From contig JAFPTE010000004.1 in assembly GCA_017400415.1 (NCBI GenBank), positions 1-11,601 of the forward strand: a DNA stretch of 11,601 nt, read 5' to 3'. Shown here in pieces: positions 1 to 7,198 of this stretch. A program made the position numbers and the translations under genes. Source of the DNA: Oscillospiraceae bacterium. GTDB lineage: Bacteria > Bacillota > Clostridia > Oscillospirales > Oscillospiraceae. The first letter of the stretch is position 1; each line of letters opens with the position of its first letter. The notes under the pieces are model-generated. The model was not told where the DNA came from. It made no database searches and was given only the letters and a program-made list of their open reading frames with translations.

Positions 1-73
1 AGGGCGGGAACTGACCGGCAATATGCTGTAACGATCCAGCACTCACGGAATAAACCATAACGAGAAAAAAACC

Positions 74-110
74 GCAGTCTGCCCCATAAATCCGGGGCAG
101 ACTGCTTTTT
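74..110 (+). terminator. Rho-independent terminator of an upstream gene, possibly bidirectional
   Basis: A perfect 12-bp stem (GCAGTCTGCCCC at 74-85, GGGGCAGACTGC at 94-105) with an 8-nt loop is followed by five T residues. On the other strand the hairpin is followed by seven T residues (complement of 65-71), so it could work in both directions. It most likely ends a gene whose tail lies in the first 60 bases or before the window; two plus-strand frames reach stops at 29-31 and 58-60, and neither tail is recognisable. Confidence 0.85.
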
Positions 111-198
111 GCTTTTCGGAGAACTTATAACTATCTTATCCTACACCCGACTGCCTGCAAAACCGGACCCGTCATTCCTACAAAAATCAAGCGGCCTG

Positions 199-227
199 TT
201 GACACTGCATGCCGGATATGCTACTCT
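199..227 (+). promoter_or_regulatory. Putative sigma-A promoter of the lipoprotein gene
   Basis: A perfect -35 hexamer TTGACA lies at 199-204. Exactly 17 nt further on is TACTCT (222-227), a weak -10 matching three of six consensus positions. Transcription would begin near 234, just before a ribosome binding site and short leader ORF. The strong -35 makes the call plausible; the poor -10 keeps it uncertain. Confidence 0.4.
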
Positions 228-246
228 TATGTTACAAAGGATATTG

Positions 247-282
247 ATGTTTACGCCTTACTTGCATCTTATGAAAGGTTAG
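247..282 (+). CDS. Possible 11-residue leader peptide
   Basis: An ATG at 247 is preceded by AAAGGA (236-241) at 5-nt spacing, a good ribosome binding site. The frame reads MFTPYLHLMKG and stops with TAG at 280-282, four bases before the preferred ATG of the lipoprotein gene. Its last codons overlap the lipoprotein's own Shine-Dalgarno (GAAAGG, 273-278), so translating it could affect initiation there. No run of a single amino acid typical of classical attenuators is seen. It could be a chance ORF; only the binding site and the tight spacing support it. Confidence 0.25.
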   Translation: MFTPYLHLMKG

Positions 283-286
283 GGTG

Positions 287-1039
287 ATGAAAATGAAAAA
301 GCTTATTATTGGCCTTCTTCTTTTGGTGCTGCTATTGGCGGCCTGCTCGGCACAGGAAGCTCCCGCTTCTTCTGACAGTCAGGAAAGCGAAAAAACGGAA
401 GAGGCAAACAATTCGGAAATCCGGCAATCTGAGGACACGGAGAAATCAAATGCCCCTGCTGTCAGGGAAGAGCTTATGGAGTTTCCGAAGAATACTAAGA
501 TTGCAGATTTTCAGCTTGTCGAGAGCATAGGGCAGACTGCGTTTGATACGTCTGACAAGCGCCTGACCGTAGGCTTTGCGGATTATGTGTTCATCGGCAC
601 AGTGGTTAGCCTGGACAAAGTAAAATACACATATGAGGAGGATGGAGAGCTGGACAACGTAAGGACCCTGATCTCGGTCCGGGTCGAAGAGAATATCAAG
701 GGCCAGCTGGTGAAGGATAAGGCCATACAGTTCTGGTATCGTGGCGGCCCCACGAAGCAAACTGACGCAGCCGCTGAAAGTGCGGGTCTGTTTCTCCCAA
801 ATCCCGGGACCACGTATGTCTTTCAGATTCTGGCAGATAAAGACAATGAGCTTATTAATCCGGGCGCCGGCTCAATTATAACTGTGGGTAGCAGGGAGAA
901 GCTCACTGATGAAGAGTTCGGAAAGAAATACGAGAGTATGCGGCTTGCTTATATTGAGGCCTATAAGAATGAGGATACCACGTATCACCGCAAAGAGTAT
1001 TACCCCAGCCGCTACGATGTGAATTACAAGGGCGAATAA
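287..1039 (+). CDS. Secreted lipoprotein of unknown function
   Basis: This encodes a 250-residue protein with a lipoprotein signal peptide: a short lysine-rich N-terminus, a leucine-rich hydrophobic core (about residues 6-17) and the lipobox LAAC with the modified cysteine at residue 20. It should be lipid-anchored on the outer face of the membrane. A Ser/Glu/Thr-rich, probably disordered linker follows (about 21-65), then a compact domain of about 180 residues containing ADYVFIGTV and VEENIKGQ. That pattern of beta strands recalls small OB-fold-like extracellular domains of Firmicutes, but I cannot name the family. A GTG at 284 and an ATG at 293 are alternative in-frame starts; ATG 287 has the best spacing (8 nt) from GAAAGG at 273-278. 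It is monocistronic, with a promoter candidate upstream and two terminators downstream, so nothing links it to the sugar genes that follow. Confidence 0.85.
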   Translation: MKMKKLIIGLLLLVLLLAACSAQEAPASSDSQESEKTEEANNSEIRQSEDTEKSNAPAVREELMEFPKNTKIADFQLVESIGQTAFDTSDKRLTVGFADYVFIGTVVSLDKVKYTYEEDGELDNVRTLISVRVEENIKGQLVKDKAIQFWYRGGPTKQTDAAAESAGLFLPNPGTTYVFQILADKDNELINPGAGSIITVGSREKLTDEEFGKKYESMRLAYIEAYKNEDTTYHRKEYYPSRYDVNYKGE

Positions 1040-1049
1040 CAAACCACTT

Positions 1050-1082
1050 CGGCCCGCCGGGATTCCGGCGGGCCGCTTTTTT
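1050..1082 (+). terminator. Rho-independent terminator of the lipoprotein gene
   Basis: An 11-bp perfect GC stem (1050-1060 with 1065-1075) with a four-base loop GATT is followed by six T residues at 1077-1082. It starts 10 nt after the lipoprotein stop codon. This is a textbook strong terminator. Confidence 0.95.
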
Positions 1083-1097
1083 CCTCCCATGCCGCTT

Positions 1098-1133
1098 CCG
1101 CAGCGGGCTTTTGCCAGCTGCGGGATTATTTTT
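1098..1133 (+). terminator. Second, tandem terminator-like hairpin
   Basis: CCGCAGC (1098-1104) pairs with GCTGCGG (1117-1123). Inside it, after a single G/A mismatch, GGC pairs with GCC around a TTTT loop. GATTATTTTT follows. It lies 16 nt after the first terminator and would back it up, insulating the lacZ promoter immediately downstream from read-through. Confidence 0.6.
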
Positions 1134-1158
1134 GCCGATTGCGAAAAAAAGTCTCGCT

Positions 1159-1181
1159 TTTTCCGGAAAATGTTGTATAAT
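1159..1181 (+). promoter_or_regulatory. lacZ promoter -10 with an operator-like palindrome
   Basis: A perfect -10 TATAAT lies at 1176-1181; the expected -35 position (about 1153-1158) has no good match to TTGACA. Directly upstream of the -10, at 1159-1170, is the perfect 12-bp palindrome TTTTCCGGAAAA, inside the -35/-10 spacer. A protein bound there would block RNA polymerase, so it is a candidate repressor operator. The promoter call rests on the -10 and on its position about 50 nt before the gene; the operator role is inference. Confidence 0.5.
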
Positions 1182-1219
1182 TTAACCTGCAGCGATGGGG
1201 GCAGCGGGCCCCGCAAAAC

Positions 1220-1225
1220 AGGAGG
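1220..1225 (+). promoter_or_regulatory. Ribosome binding site fixing the lacZ start
   Basis: AGGAGG ends 5 nt before ATG 1231. An in-frame ATG at 1195 would add 12 residues but has no binding site of its own, so 1231 is chosen. Confidence 0.85.
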
Positions 1226-1230
1226 AGAAT

Positions 1231-4161
1231 ATGGAGTATAAGCTGAACACAACGAATTACTACGAATTCGCAGTCCATGAGCAGAACAAGCTGCCCGGCC
1301 GCAGCTACTTTATCCCCTATCCCACCAGGGAGGGGGCAGACGCCGTTTCCCCCAAGGAAAAACGCTATAAGTCCGAAAAGGTCCTGTGCCTGAACGGCCA
1401 GTGGGACTTTAAGTTCTTCCCCCGGCCCGCCGAGCTTGGGGACAGGCTGGATACGGAGAAGACGAAGTTTTCAAAAATCGACGTGCCCGCCTGCTGGCAG
1501 TTTCAGGGCTATGACAGGCCCTTCTACGTGAACATCCGCTACCAGTTCCCCTTCAGGCCCCCGGTCATACCCACCACCGAGAAGGTGGGCAAGGTCTTCA
1601 GCTGGCTGGGCAGCGACCAGGGCATCAGCTTCCGCTGGAAGACCCCGGAGGATGAGTATAACTTCGCCGGGGTGTACCGCCGCTTCCTGGACATCGGGGA
1701 CGAGAGCAAAAACTATATAATCTCCTTCCTGGGGGTGGCCAGCTGCCTGGACCTGTACCTGAACGGGAAGCACATCGGCTACTCCGAGGGGGCCCACAAC
1801 ACGGCGGAATTCGACCTGACCGGCTCTCTCCATAAGGGCCGCAACGAGCTTGTGGCCGTGGTGCGCCGGTGGTGCACGGGCACCTATCTGGAGGACCAGG
1901 ATATGTTCCGCAATAACGGCATCTTCCGGGACGTGCTCCTGCGGATAAGCGACCGGGACGACCTCTGGGACATCAACGCCGTCACCAAAAAGACCGGGGA
2001 TAAGTACTCCCTGACCCTCACCGCCCGGACCTTCTCCGATACGCAGGTGAAGTTCACCTTCGGGGATAGGACCATGACCGTGGACACCCGGGACAAAAAG
2101 GCGGAGTGCACCTTCCGGGACCTGGAGGTGAAGGAGTGGAGCGCCGAGGACCCGGTGCTGTACGACGTGTACTTCCAGACCCCCGCCTCCTGCGTAAAGG
2201 AGCGCATCGGCTTTAAGACCGTGGAGATAAGGGGCGACGTTTTCCTTCTGAACGGCAGGAAAATCAAGTTCAAGGGCGTGAACCACCACGACACCAGCCC
2301 CACCAACGGCTACACCATGACCCCGGACGAGATAGAGCGGGACCTGAAGCTCTGCAAGGAGTTCAACATCGACACGGTCCGCACCTCCCACTATCCGCCG
2401 GACCCCCTGCTCATCGAGCTGGCGGATGAGCTGGGCGTTTACATAGTGGACGAAAACGACCTGGAGACCCACGGCACCTTCGCCCACCAGCTGACGCCCC
2501 CCACCTACAACACCCTCTCCCATGACCCCAAGTGGCTGCCCCGGTACATGGACCGGATCCGGCGGCTCTATGAGCGGGACAAGCTCTACGCCAACACCTC
2601 CATTATCATGTGGTCCCTGGGCAACGAGGCCGGCGGCTACAACAATACGGACGCCATGGCGGAGTACCTCCACGCCCGGTCCGATCTGCCCGTGCACTAT
2701 GAGAGCGCCGTCCACTGCAAGCGGGTGGCCTACGACGTGGGCAGCGATATGTATCCTCCCGCAGCCAAGCTCCGTGAAATCGGCGAGCACCGCTGCAAGC
2801 AGAAGGAGATGAACGACCGGCCCTACTTCATGTGCGAGTACGCCCATGCCATGGGCGTGGGCCCCGGCAACACGGAGGCCTACTGGCGGGAGATTTACAA
2901 ATACGACAACCTGATGGGCGGCTGCGTCTGGGAGATGGTGGACCACGCCGTTCTCCATGAGGACGGGTCCTTCACCTACGGCGGCGACCACGGGGAGTGG
3001 GAGCACGACAAGAACTTCTGCGTGGACGGCATGTTCTATCCGGACCGCCGCCCCTCCGTGGGAGCGAAGATAATCCGCTTCATCTACCGGCCCATCCGGG
3101 TAAGCCACATCTCCGGGGATAAGTTTGAGATATTCAATACCACCGCCTTCTCAAACGGCGCCAGGTATGAGCTCACCTTCCGCTGGAACGACGGCACCGT
3201 GGCCGTTGTCCGGCCCGATGTGGAGCCTCTTACCAGAAAGACCTTTGCCGTACCGGCCGGCAAGACCGTGGACGGCAATCTCTCCGTCACCGTCACGGCC
3301 GTTGACACCGTCACCGGCAGAACGGTCTCTCAGGAGGAGGTCGTCATCGCCCGGTCCGTGCCCGCCGCCCCGGCCCCGAAGGCCCTGCCCCAGGGCGTAA
3401 CCGTTGAAAACGGCAGGCTGAAAATGTCACTGCCCGGCGGCAAGACCCTGGAAACCGCCCCGGAGGGCACTCTCCTGTACCGTGCGGCCACGGATAACGA
3501 CACGGATATGTTCTTCTCCAACACCATGAAGCCCTACGCCGCCCAGACCGAGGAGCTCATGTCCTGCGAAAGGACCGCAAACGGCTATAAGGTGGTGACC
3601 AGGGTCTCCAACAAGAAGGCAAAGTTCCTGGTGACGGATACCTATGAGGGCACCGACGGGGGAGTGCTGGTGACAAGCACCCTTCACTGCGTCGCCGGCG
3701 GGGGCATCGTGCCCCGGTTCGGCAAGAGCTTCCGGCTGGACGAGAGCTTCGACAGCGTGGCCTACCACGGCCGCACCGGCGAGACCTACTGCGACATGCG
3801 GGACCAGTTCCCCATTGACGACGTCAGCTGCACTGTGGCTGATATGACGGAGCCCAACATAAAGCCCCAGGAGAGCGGCAACCGCATGGACTGCACCTGG
3901 GCCTCCTTCTCCGACGGCACAGCGACCGTCACCTTCACGGCGGCGGATAAGCCCTTCGAGCTGGGGGTGAAGCCCTATACGGACCGGGCCCTCTTCTCCA
4001 TGAAGCACCGGGAGGACGAAAAGCGCACCGGCACCTACGTGACCGTCCAGGCCTTCCAGCAGGGCATCGGCACCGGCGCCTGCGGCCCGGCCATCATGCC
4101 GGAGTTCACCTACGGCGCAAAGAGCGACTATGAGCTTAAGTTTATAATCAGCGTAAAATAA
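1231..4161 (+). CDS. lacZ: Beta-galactosidase, glycoside hydrolase family 2 (LacZ type)
   Basis: This 976-residue enzyme hydrolyses terminal beta-galactosides such as lactose and, having no signal peptide, acts in the cytoplasm. It is close in length to E. coli LacZ (1023) and has the same plan: an N-terminal sugar-binding jelly roll (about 45-225, ending in LEDQDMFRNNGIFRDV), an immunoglobulin-like domain, a TIM barrel starting near the VNHHD motif, and C-terminal beta domains with the RAATDNDTD signature. The acid/base Glu is E466 in WSLGNEAGG and the nucleophile is E536 in MCEYAHAMG, matching E461 and E537 of E. coli. RTSHYP and ETHG barrel motifs are also present. About 26 extra residues (roughly 117-143) interrupt the segment that in E. 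coli reads PTENPTG. The gene has its own promoter; a membrane methyltransferase gene follows after 51 nt. Family assignment is secure; preferred substrate is unknown. Confidence 0.97.
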   Translation: MEYKLNTTNYYEFAVHEQNKLPGRSYFIPYPTREGADAVSPKEKRYKSEKVLCLNGQWDFKFFPRPAELGDRLDTEKTKFSKIDVPACWQFQGYDRPFYVNIRYQFPFRPPVIPTTEKVGKVFSWLGSDQGISFRWKTPEDEYNFAGVYRRFLDIGDESKNYIISFLGVASCLDLYLNGKHIGYSEGAHNTAEFDLTGSLHKGRNELVAVVRRWCTGTYLEDQDMFRNNGIFRDVLLRISDRDDLWDINAVTKKTGDKYSLTLTARTFSDTQVKFTFGDRTMTVDTRDKKAECTFRDLEVKEWSAEDPVLYDVYFQTPASCVKERIGFKTVEIRGDVFLLNGRKIKFKGVNHHDTSPTNGYTMTPDEIERDLKLCKEFNIDTVRTSHYPPDPLLIELADELGVYIVDENDLETHGTFAHQLTPPTYNTLSHDPKWLPRYMDRIRRLYERDKLYANTSIIMWSLGNEAGGYNNTDAMAEYLHARSDLPVHYESAVHCKRVAYDVGSDMYPPAAKLREIGEHRCKQKEMNDRPYFMCEYAHAMGVGPGNTEAYWREIYKYDNLMGGCVWEMVDHAVLHEDGSFTYGGDHGEWEHDKNFCVDGMFYPDRRPSVGAKIIRFIYRPIRVSHISGDKFEIFNTTAFSNGARYELTFRWNDGTVAVVRPDVEPLTRKTFAVPAGKTVDGNLSVTVTAVDTVTGRTVSQEEVVIARSVPAAPAPKALPQGVTVENGRLKMSLPGGKTLETAPEGTLLYRAATDNDTDMFFSNTMKPYAAQTEELMSCERTANGYKVVTRVSNKKAKFLVTDTYEGTDGGVLVTSTLHCVAGGGIVPRFGKSFRLDESFDSVAYHGRTGETYCDMRDQFPIDDVSCTVADMTEPNIKPQESGNRMDCTWASFSDGTATVTFTAADKPFELGVKPYTDRALFSMKHREDEKRTGTYVTVQAFQQGIGTGACGPAIMPEFTYGAKSDYELKFIISVK

Positions 4162-4163
4162 AA

Positions 4164-4198
4164 AAAGCGCCTGCAGGTATCCTCTCTGCAGGCGCTTT
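4164..4198 (+). terminator. Hairpin between lacZ and the methyltransferase gene
   Basis: A perfect 13-bp stem (AAAGCGCCTGCAG at 4164-4176 with CTGCAGGCGCTTT at 4186-4198) encloses a 9-nt loop and starts three bases after the lacZ stop. Only three T residues follow, all inside the stem, so termination on this strand may be partial. The next gene's Shine-Dalgarno (4201-4205) begins two bases after the stem. It may be a leaky terminator, an RNA stabiliser, or both. Confidence 0.6.
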
Positions 4199-4212
4199 CC
4201 GGAGGTAACGCC

Positions 4213-4884
4213 ATGAGTAAAGAGCTGCTTATCCGGGCCGTGACCCGCTTCTTCGCCGGGGTCCTGCTGGTGGGGCTTCTGCTGTTTCTGCCCGCCTGGA
4301 CCCTGAACTACCCCCAGGCCTGGCTCCTTATGGGAGTGCTGTTTATCCCCATGTTCATGGCCGGGCTCGTGATGATGGCCAAAAACCCGGAGCTTCTGCG
4401 AAAGCGCCTCAGCGTAAACGAGGGGGAGCGGGAGCAGCGGCAGGTCATCGCAGCCAGCGGAATCATGTTCATTGCCGCCTTCGTCGCCGCCGCCCTGAGC
4501 TTCCGCTTCGGCTTTCTCATGCTGCCCTGGCCGGTGAGCATTGCGGGAGCGGTCCTGTTCCTGGCTGCCTACGGCCTTTTTGCGGAGGTCCTGCGGGAGA
4601 ACACCTATCTTTCCCGGACCGTGGAGGTCCAGGAGAATCAGAAGGTCATAGATACGGGGCTCTACGGCCTTGTGCGGCACCCCATGTACATGGCCACGGT
4701 GGTGCTCTTCCTGTCCATGCCCCTGGTGCTGGGGTCGGTTGTTTCCCTCGTCATAATGCTGGCCTATTTCCCCATTATCGCCAGGCGCATACTCAATGAG
4801 GAGCAGGTCCTGAGGGAGGGCCTTCCCGGCTATGAGGAGTATATGAAAAAGGTGAAATACCGGCTCATTCCCTTCGTCTGGTGA
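4213..4884 (+). CDS. Isoprenylcysteine carboxyl methyltransferase-like membrane protein
   Basis: This 223-residue integral membrane protein has about five hydrophobic segments (roughly 7-27, 36-55, 78-99, 105-125 and 160-188). The C-terminal half carries the signature of the ICMT/phospholipid methyltransferase superfamily: GLYGLVRHPMY (R155, H156, P157, Y159) and an acidic pair in RRILNEEQ (E196, E197), followed by GYEEYMKKVKYRLIPF. In this superfamily these residues bind S-adenosylmethionine. Bacterial members rarely have known substrates; lipids or small molecules are more likely than prenylated proteins. The start has GGAGG at 4201-4205 with 7-nt spacing. No promoter is visible in the 51 nt after lacZ, so expression probably depends on read-through past the hairpin. 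A functional link to galactoside use is not evident. Confidence 0.9.
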   Translation: MSKELLIRAVTRFFAGVLLVGLLLFLPAWTLNYPQAWLLMGVLFIPMFMAGLVMMAKNPELLRKRLSVNEGEREQRQVIAASGIMFIAAFVAAALSFRFGFLMLPWPVSIAGAVLFLAAYGLFAEVLRENTYLSRTVEVQENQKVIDTGLYGLVRHPMYMATVVLFLSMPLVLGSVVSLVIMLAYFPIIARRILNEEQVLREGLPGYEEYMKKVKYRLIPFVW

Positions 4885-4891
4885 CGCCGGA

Positions 4892-4927
4892 GCCTGCCCG
4901 ATTCCGCACCTTCGGGCGGGCTTTTTT
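4892..4927 (+). terminator. Rho-independent terminator after the methyltransferase gene
   Basis: A 9-bp stem (4892-4900 with 4913-4921, one T-G wobble) with a 12-nt loop is followed by six T residues at 4922-4927. It begins 7 nt after the stop codon and closes the lacZ-methyltransferase unit. Confidence 0.85.
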
Positions 4928-4939
4928 CTCCCCGGGCGG

Positions 4940-4968
4940 TTGACTTCTCCGCCTGATATGTTTATAAT
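4940..4968 (+). promoter_or_regulatory. Sigma-A promoter of the two-component operon
   Basis: TTGACT (4940-4945) and a perfect TATAAT (4963-4968) are separated by exactly 17 nt. Transcription should start near 4975, giving a short leader before the response regulator gene. This is the best promoter in the window and suggests constitutive basal expression of the regulators. Confidence 0.85.
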
Positions 4969-4999
4969 GGTATCTGTAATTTTGCGGAGGTGATGGCCT

Positions 5000-5707
5000 G
5001 TGATCAAAATTGCCCTCGTTGAGGATGACTCCGCCTTCCGGACTGAAATAAGCCAGTATCTTGAGCGCTATTCCGCCGAAAAGGGGGAGAAGCTGGAGGT
5101 CTCCGTCTTCACGGACGGTGACGAGATCGCCATAGGCTACAAGGCGAAGTACGACATCATCCTGCTTGATATCCAGATGCGCTTTATGGACGGACTCACT
5201 GCGGCCCGGGAGATAAGGCGCCGGGATGAGGAGGTAATCATAATCTTCGTCACCAACTCGCCCCAGTACGCCATCTCCGGCTATGAGGTGAACGCCCTGG
5301 ACTATATTCTCAAGCCCGTGAACTACTACGCCCTCTCCAAGACCCTGGACCGGGCCTTCTCCCGGATAAAGAGGCAGGAGAAGAAGTACATCTTCATCTC
5401 CAACCAGCAGGGCACCAAGAAAATCGAGGAGGGGCGCATACTCTACGTGGAGGTCAACGGCCACAACCTCATCTACCACACCCTGGAGGGCGATTTCGGC
5501 GCCGTGGGCTCCATGACCGCCGTGGAGGAGAGCCTGGATGAGGAGAGCTTTTTCCGCTGCAACAAGTGCTTCCTTGTCAATCTGGAGCACGTGGATGCGG
5601 TGGAGGGGGATGACGTTATCGTCAAGGGCACCCCGGTCCAGCTTTCCCGCAGCAAGAAGAAGCTCATTATGGACGCTATGAATGCCTACCTGGCACGGAG
5701 GACATAA
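5000..5707 (+). CDS. LytTR-family response regulator
   Basis: This 235-residue transcription factor pairs with the kinase encoded next. The receiver domain (about 1-120) has the acidic pocket E8-D9-D10, phospho-acceptor D57 in LLDIQM, T85, and K105 in the ILKPV motif. A LytTR DNA-binding domain (about 135-235) follows, recognisable from the final FFRCNKCFLVNLEHVDAV segment, comparable to FxRxHRSYLVNL in AgrA and LytR relatives. Such regulators bind pairs of short direct repeats upstream of their targets. The start codon is GTG 5000, with GGAGG at 4986-4990 and 9-nt spacing; the ATG at 4993 is out of frame. The stop codon abuts the kinase ATG, so the two are translationally coupled. Family identity is secure; targets are unknown, the downstream GH3 operon being the nearest candidate. 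Confidence 0.95.
   Translation: MIKIALVEDDSAFRTEISQYLERYSAEKGEKLEVSVFTDGDEIAIGYKAKYDIILLDIQMRFMDGLTAAREIRRRDEEVIIIFVTNSPQYAISGYEVNALDYILKPVNYYALSKTLDRAFSRIKRQEKKYIFISNQQGTKKIEEGRILYVEVNGHNLIYHTLEGDFGAVGSMTAVEESLDEESFFRCNKCFLVNLEHVDAVEGDDVIVKGTPVQLSRSKKKLIMDAMNAYLARRT
5697..5701 (+). promoter_or_regulatory. Kinase ribosome binding site inside the regulator gene
   Basis: GGAGG within the last codons of the response regulator gene lies 6 nt before the kinase ATG at 5708, which directly follows the regulator's TAA. This supports translational coupling and confirms the kinase start. Confidence 0.75.
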
Positions 5708-7024
5708 ATGCATTTTGAGCACGATATTCCCGGCGTGTGGACCTCGGTCTTCCACTGGCTGAGCTGCATGTTCTTCATCTCCCTGTATCCCCAGAGGGTG
5801 AAGGACGCACTTCTGTGGTTTCTCAGCGGCCTGCTGCTGCTCCTGCAGACCGTGCTGTATATAGCCTTCGTAGCCGGCAGAGCGGGCGTTTATTTCAATA
5901 TCATGACCGCCGTCTTTGCCCTGTGGACCCTGCTTCCGTTCCTCGTGTTCTCGGAGGGGCCCATACTCAACAAGGTCTATGCCTGCGCCAGAGCCTTTAT
6001 CCTGGGGGCCTTTGCCGTGTCCCTGGCCTGGCAGCTCTACGCCTTCGGCGCCTCCACGGTGCCGAGCCTCTCCGGCTTTGCGGCGGAGACCTTCTTCATG
6101 CTGACCATGGCGGCCATAGTCTTTACCCTGGCCTATATTCTTGAGCGGGGGCACATACGTGAAAATGCGGAGATGAGGATCACGCCCCAGGCCGCAGTCA
6201 CCGTGGTGGTCCTGGCCTTTGTGATCTACGTCCTCTCAAGCCTCAGCTACGGCAGCTACAACGTGCCCTTCACAGCCTCCCGGGAGGCGGAGATCTTCGC
6301 CATCAGGACCCTGGTGTACTTCGGCGGCGTCTCCATGATGTTTGCCACCCATGTTCAGCTGTGCGACGCCTACTCGGAGCTGGAGCGCCGGGCACTCCAG
6401 TCCGTGCTGGAGGCTCAGTATCAGAACTACCGGGCCAGCCAGGACTCCATCAACATCGTGAACCAGAAGTACCACGACCTGAAGCATCAGATTGCCCTTC
6501 TGCGCAGCGAGCTGGGCAGCGAGAAGAAGCTGGAGTACCTGGACCAGGTGGAGCAGGAGATCAGCGCCTATGAGGCCCAGAACAAGACCGGCAACGAGGT
6601 GCTGGATACCATCCTTACCTCCAAGAGCCTTTACTGCATGGAGCACAACATAGTCTTCACCTGCGTGGCGGACGGCCACGCCCTGGACTTCATGAGCGTC
6701 ATGGACCTGACCAGCATGTTCGGAAACGCCGTGGATAACGCCATTGAGAGCGTCAGCCAGATTGAGGAGCCGGAAAAGCGGCTCATTCACCTTTCCGTTG
6801 CCCGGCAGCGCAGCTTCGTCAGCATTATGGTCCGGAACCGCTTCAAGGATGAGCCCGTCATCTACGGCGGCATTCCCGTCACCACAAAGGCGGACCGGGA
6901 AAACCACGGCTACGGCATCAAGAGCATCAAAAACGCCGCAGAAAAGTACGGCGGCACCGCCTCCGTCCGGGTGAACGAGGGGTGGTTCGAGCTCTCGATT
7001 CTGATGCCGGTCAAAACTAAATAA
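5708..7024 (+). CDS. Sensor histidine kinase, GHKL type (AgrC-like)
   Basis: This 438-residue membrane sensor has an N-terminal half with six or seven hydrophobic segments (roughly 10-27, 34-54, 58-79, 90-112, 121-143, 158-180 and 194-213), the layout of the AgrC/HPK10 class that senses peptides or other extracellular ligands. A helical dimerisation region follows (about 215-300), with the probable phospho-acceptor H256 in KYHDLKHQ; H260 is nearby. The ATPase domain (about 315-435) has the N-box with N340 and N344 (GNAVDNAIES) and the glycine-rich segment NHGYGIKSI (399-407). It should phosphorylate the LytTR regulator encoded just upstream. No signal-peptide precursor or AgrB-like processing gene is next to it, so the ligand is unknown. 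A terminator follows 24 nt downstream. Confidence 0.93.
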   Translation: MHFEHDIPGVWTSVFHWLSCMFFISLYPQRVKDALLWFLSGLLLLLQTVLYIAFVAGRAGVYFNIMTAVFALWTLLPFLVFSEGPILNKVYACARAFILGAFAVSLAWQLYAFGASTVPSLSGFAAETFFMLTMAAIVFTLAYILERGHIRENAEMRITPQAAVTVVVLAFVIYVLSSLSYGSYNVPFTASREAEIFAIRTLVYFGGVSMMFATHVQLCDAYSELERRALQSVLEAQYQNYRASQDSINIVNQKYHDLKHQIALLRSELGSEKKLEYLDQVEQEISAYEAQNKTGNEVLDTILTSKSLYCMEHNIVFTCVADGHALDFMSVMDLTSMFGNAVDNAIESVSQIEEPEKRLIHLSVARQRSFVSIMVRNRFKDEPVIYGGIPVTTKADRENHGYGIKSIKNAAEKYGGTASVRVNEGWFELSILMPVKTK

Positions 7025-7048
7025 TTATAGCGACAATTGAAAATGTTC

Positions 7049-7080
7049 GAGGAATTGCAGCTTCAGCAATTCCTCTTTTT
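7049..7080 (+). terminator. Rho-independent terminator of the two-component operon
   Basis: A perfect 10-bp stem (GAGGAATTGC at 7049-7058, GCAATTCCTC at 7066-7075) with a 7-nt loop is followed by five T residues. It separates the regulatory operon from the GH3 operon, so the latter needs its own promoter. Confidence 0.9.
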
Positions 7081-7088
7081 GATATTTT

Positions 7089-7159
7089 GCACAAAAATCA
7101 CCGGGGATTGGTATCAATTTGCACAATGGCGATGACGGATGATGCTCAAAAATCAACGG
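7089..7159 (+). repeat. Direct repeat pair upstream of the GH3 operon
   Basis: GCACAAAAATCACCGG (7089-7104) and GCTCAAAAATCAACGG (7144-7159) match at 14 of 16 positions and start 55 bp apart. A second word, TTTGCACAA, occurs at 7086-7094 and 7118-7126, and GCACAA again at 7171-7176. The cluster lies in AT-rich DNA between the kinase terminator and the GH3 gene and may be a set of regulator binding sites. That role is inferred from position and repetition only. Confidence 0.4.
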
Positions 7160-7179
7160 ATTATGAAAAGGCACAACAA

Positions 7180-7198
7180 AACAATTTAAAAATTTGTT
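7180..7198. promoter_or_regulatory. Imperfect AT-rich palindrome upstream of the GH3 gene
   Basis: AACAATTTAAAAATTTGTT is nearly symmetric (AACAA at one end, TTGTT at the other, with one base of imbalance). It could be an operator or simply part of an AT-rich upstream element. No -35/-10 pair with 16-18 nt spacing could be found anywhere in 7081-7280, so the promoter position of the GH3 operon remains unassigned. Confidence 0.25.

Noticed and set aside
1..60. C-terminal tail of an upstream gene
   Set aside because: Two plus-strand frames stop at 29-31 and 58-60 ahead of the terminator, but both tails are too short to identify or choose between.
1471..3108. Long antisense open frames over lacZ, and others over 3427-5007 and 4865-6154
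   Set aside because: The sense strand carries well-conserved enzymes and regulators with good ribosome binding sites. The antisense translations are low-complexity His/Gly/Val-rich and have no ribosome binding support.
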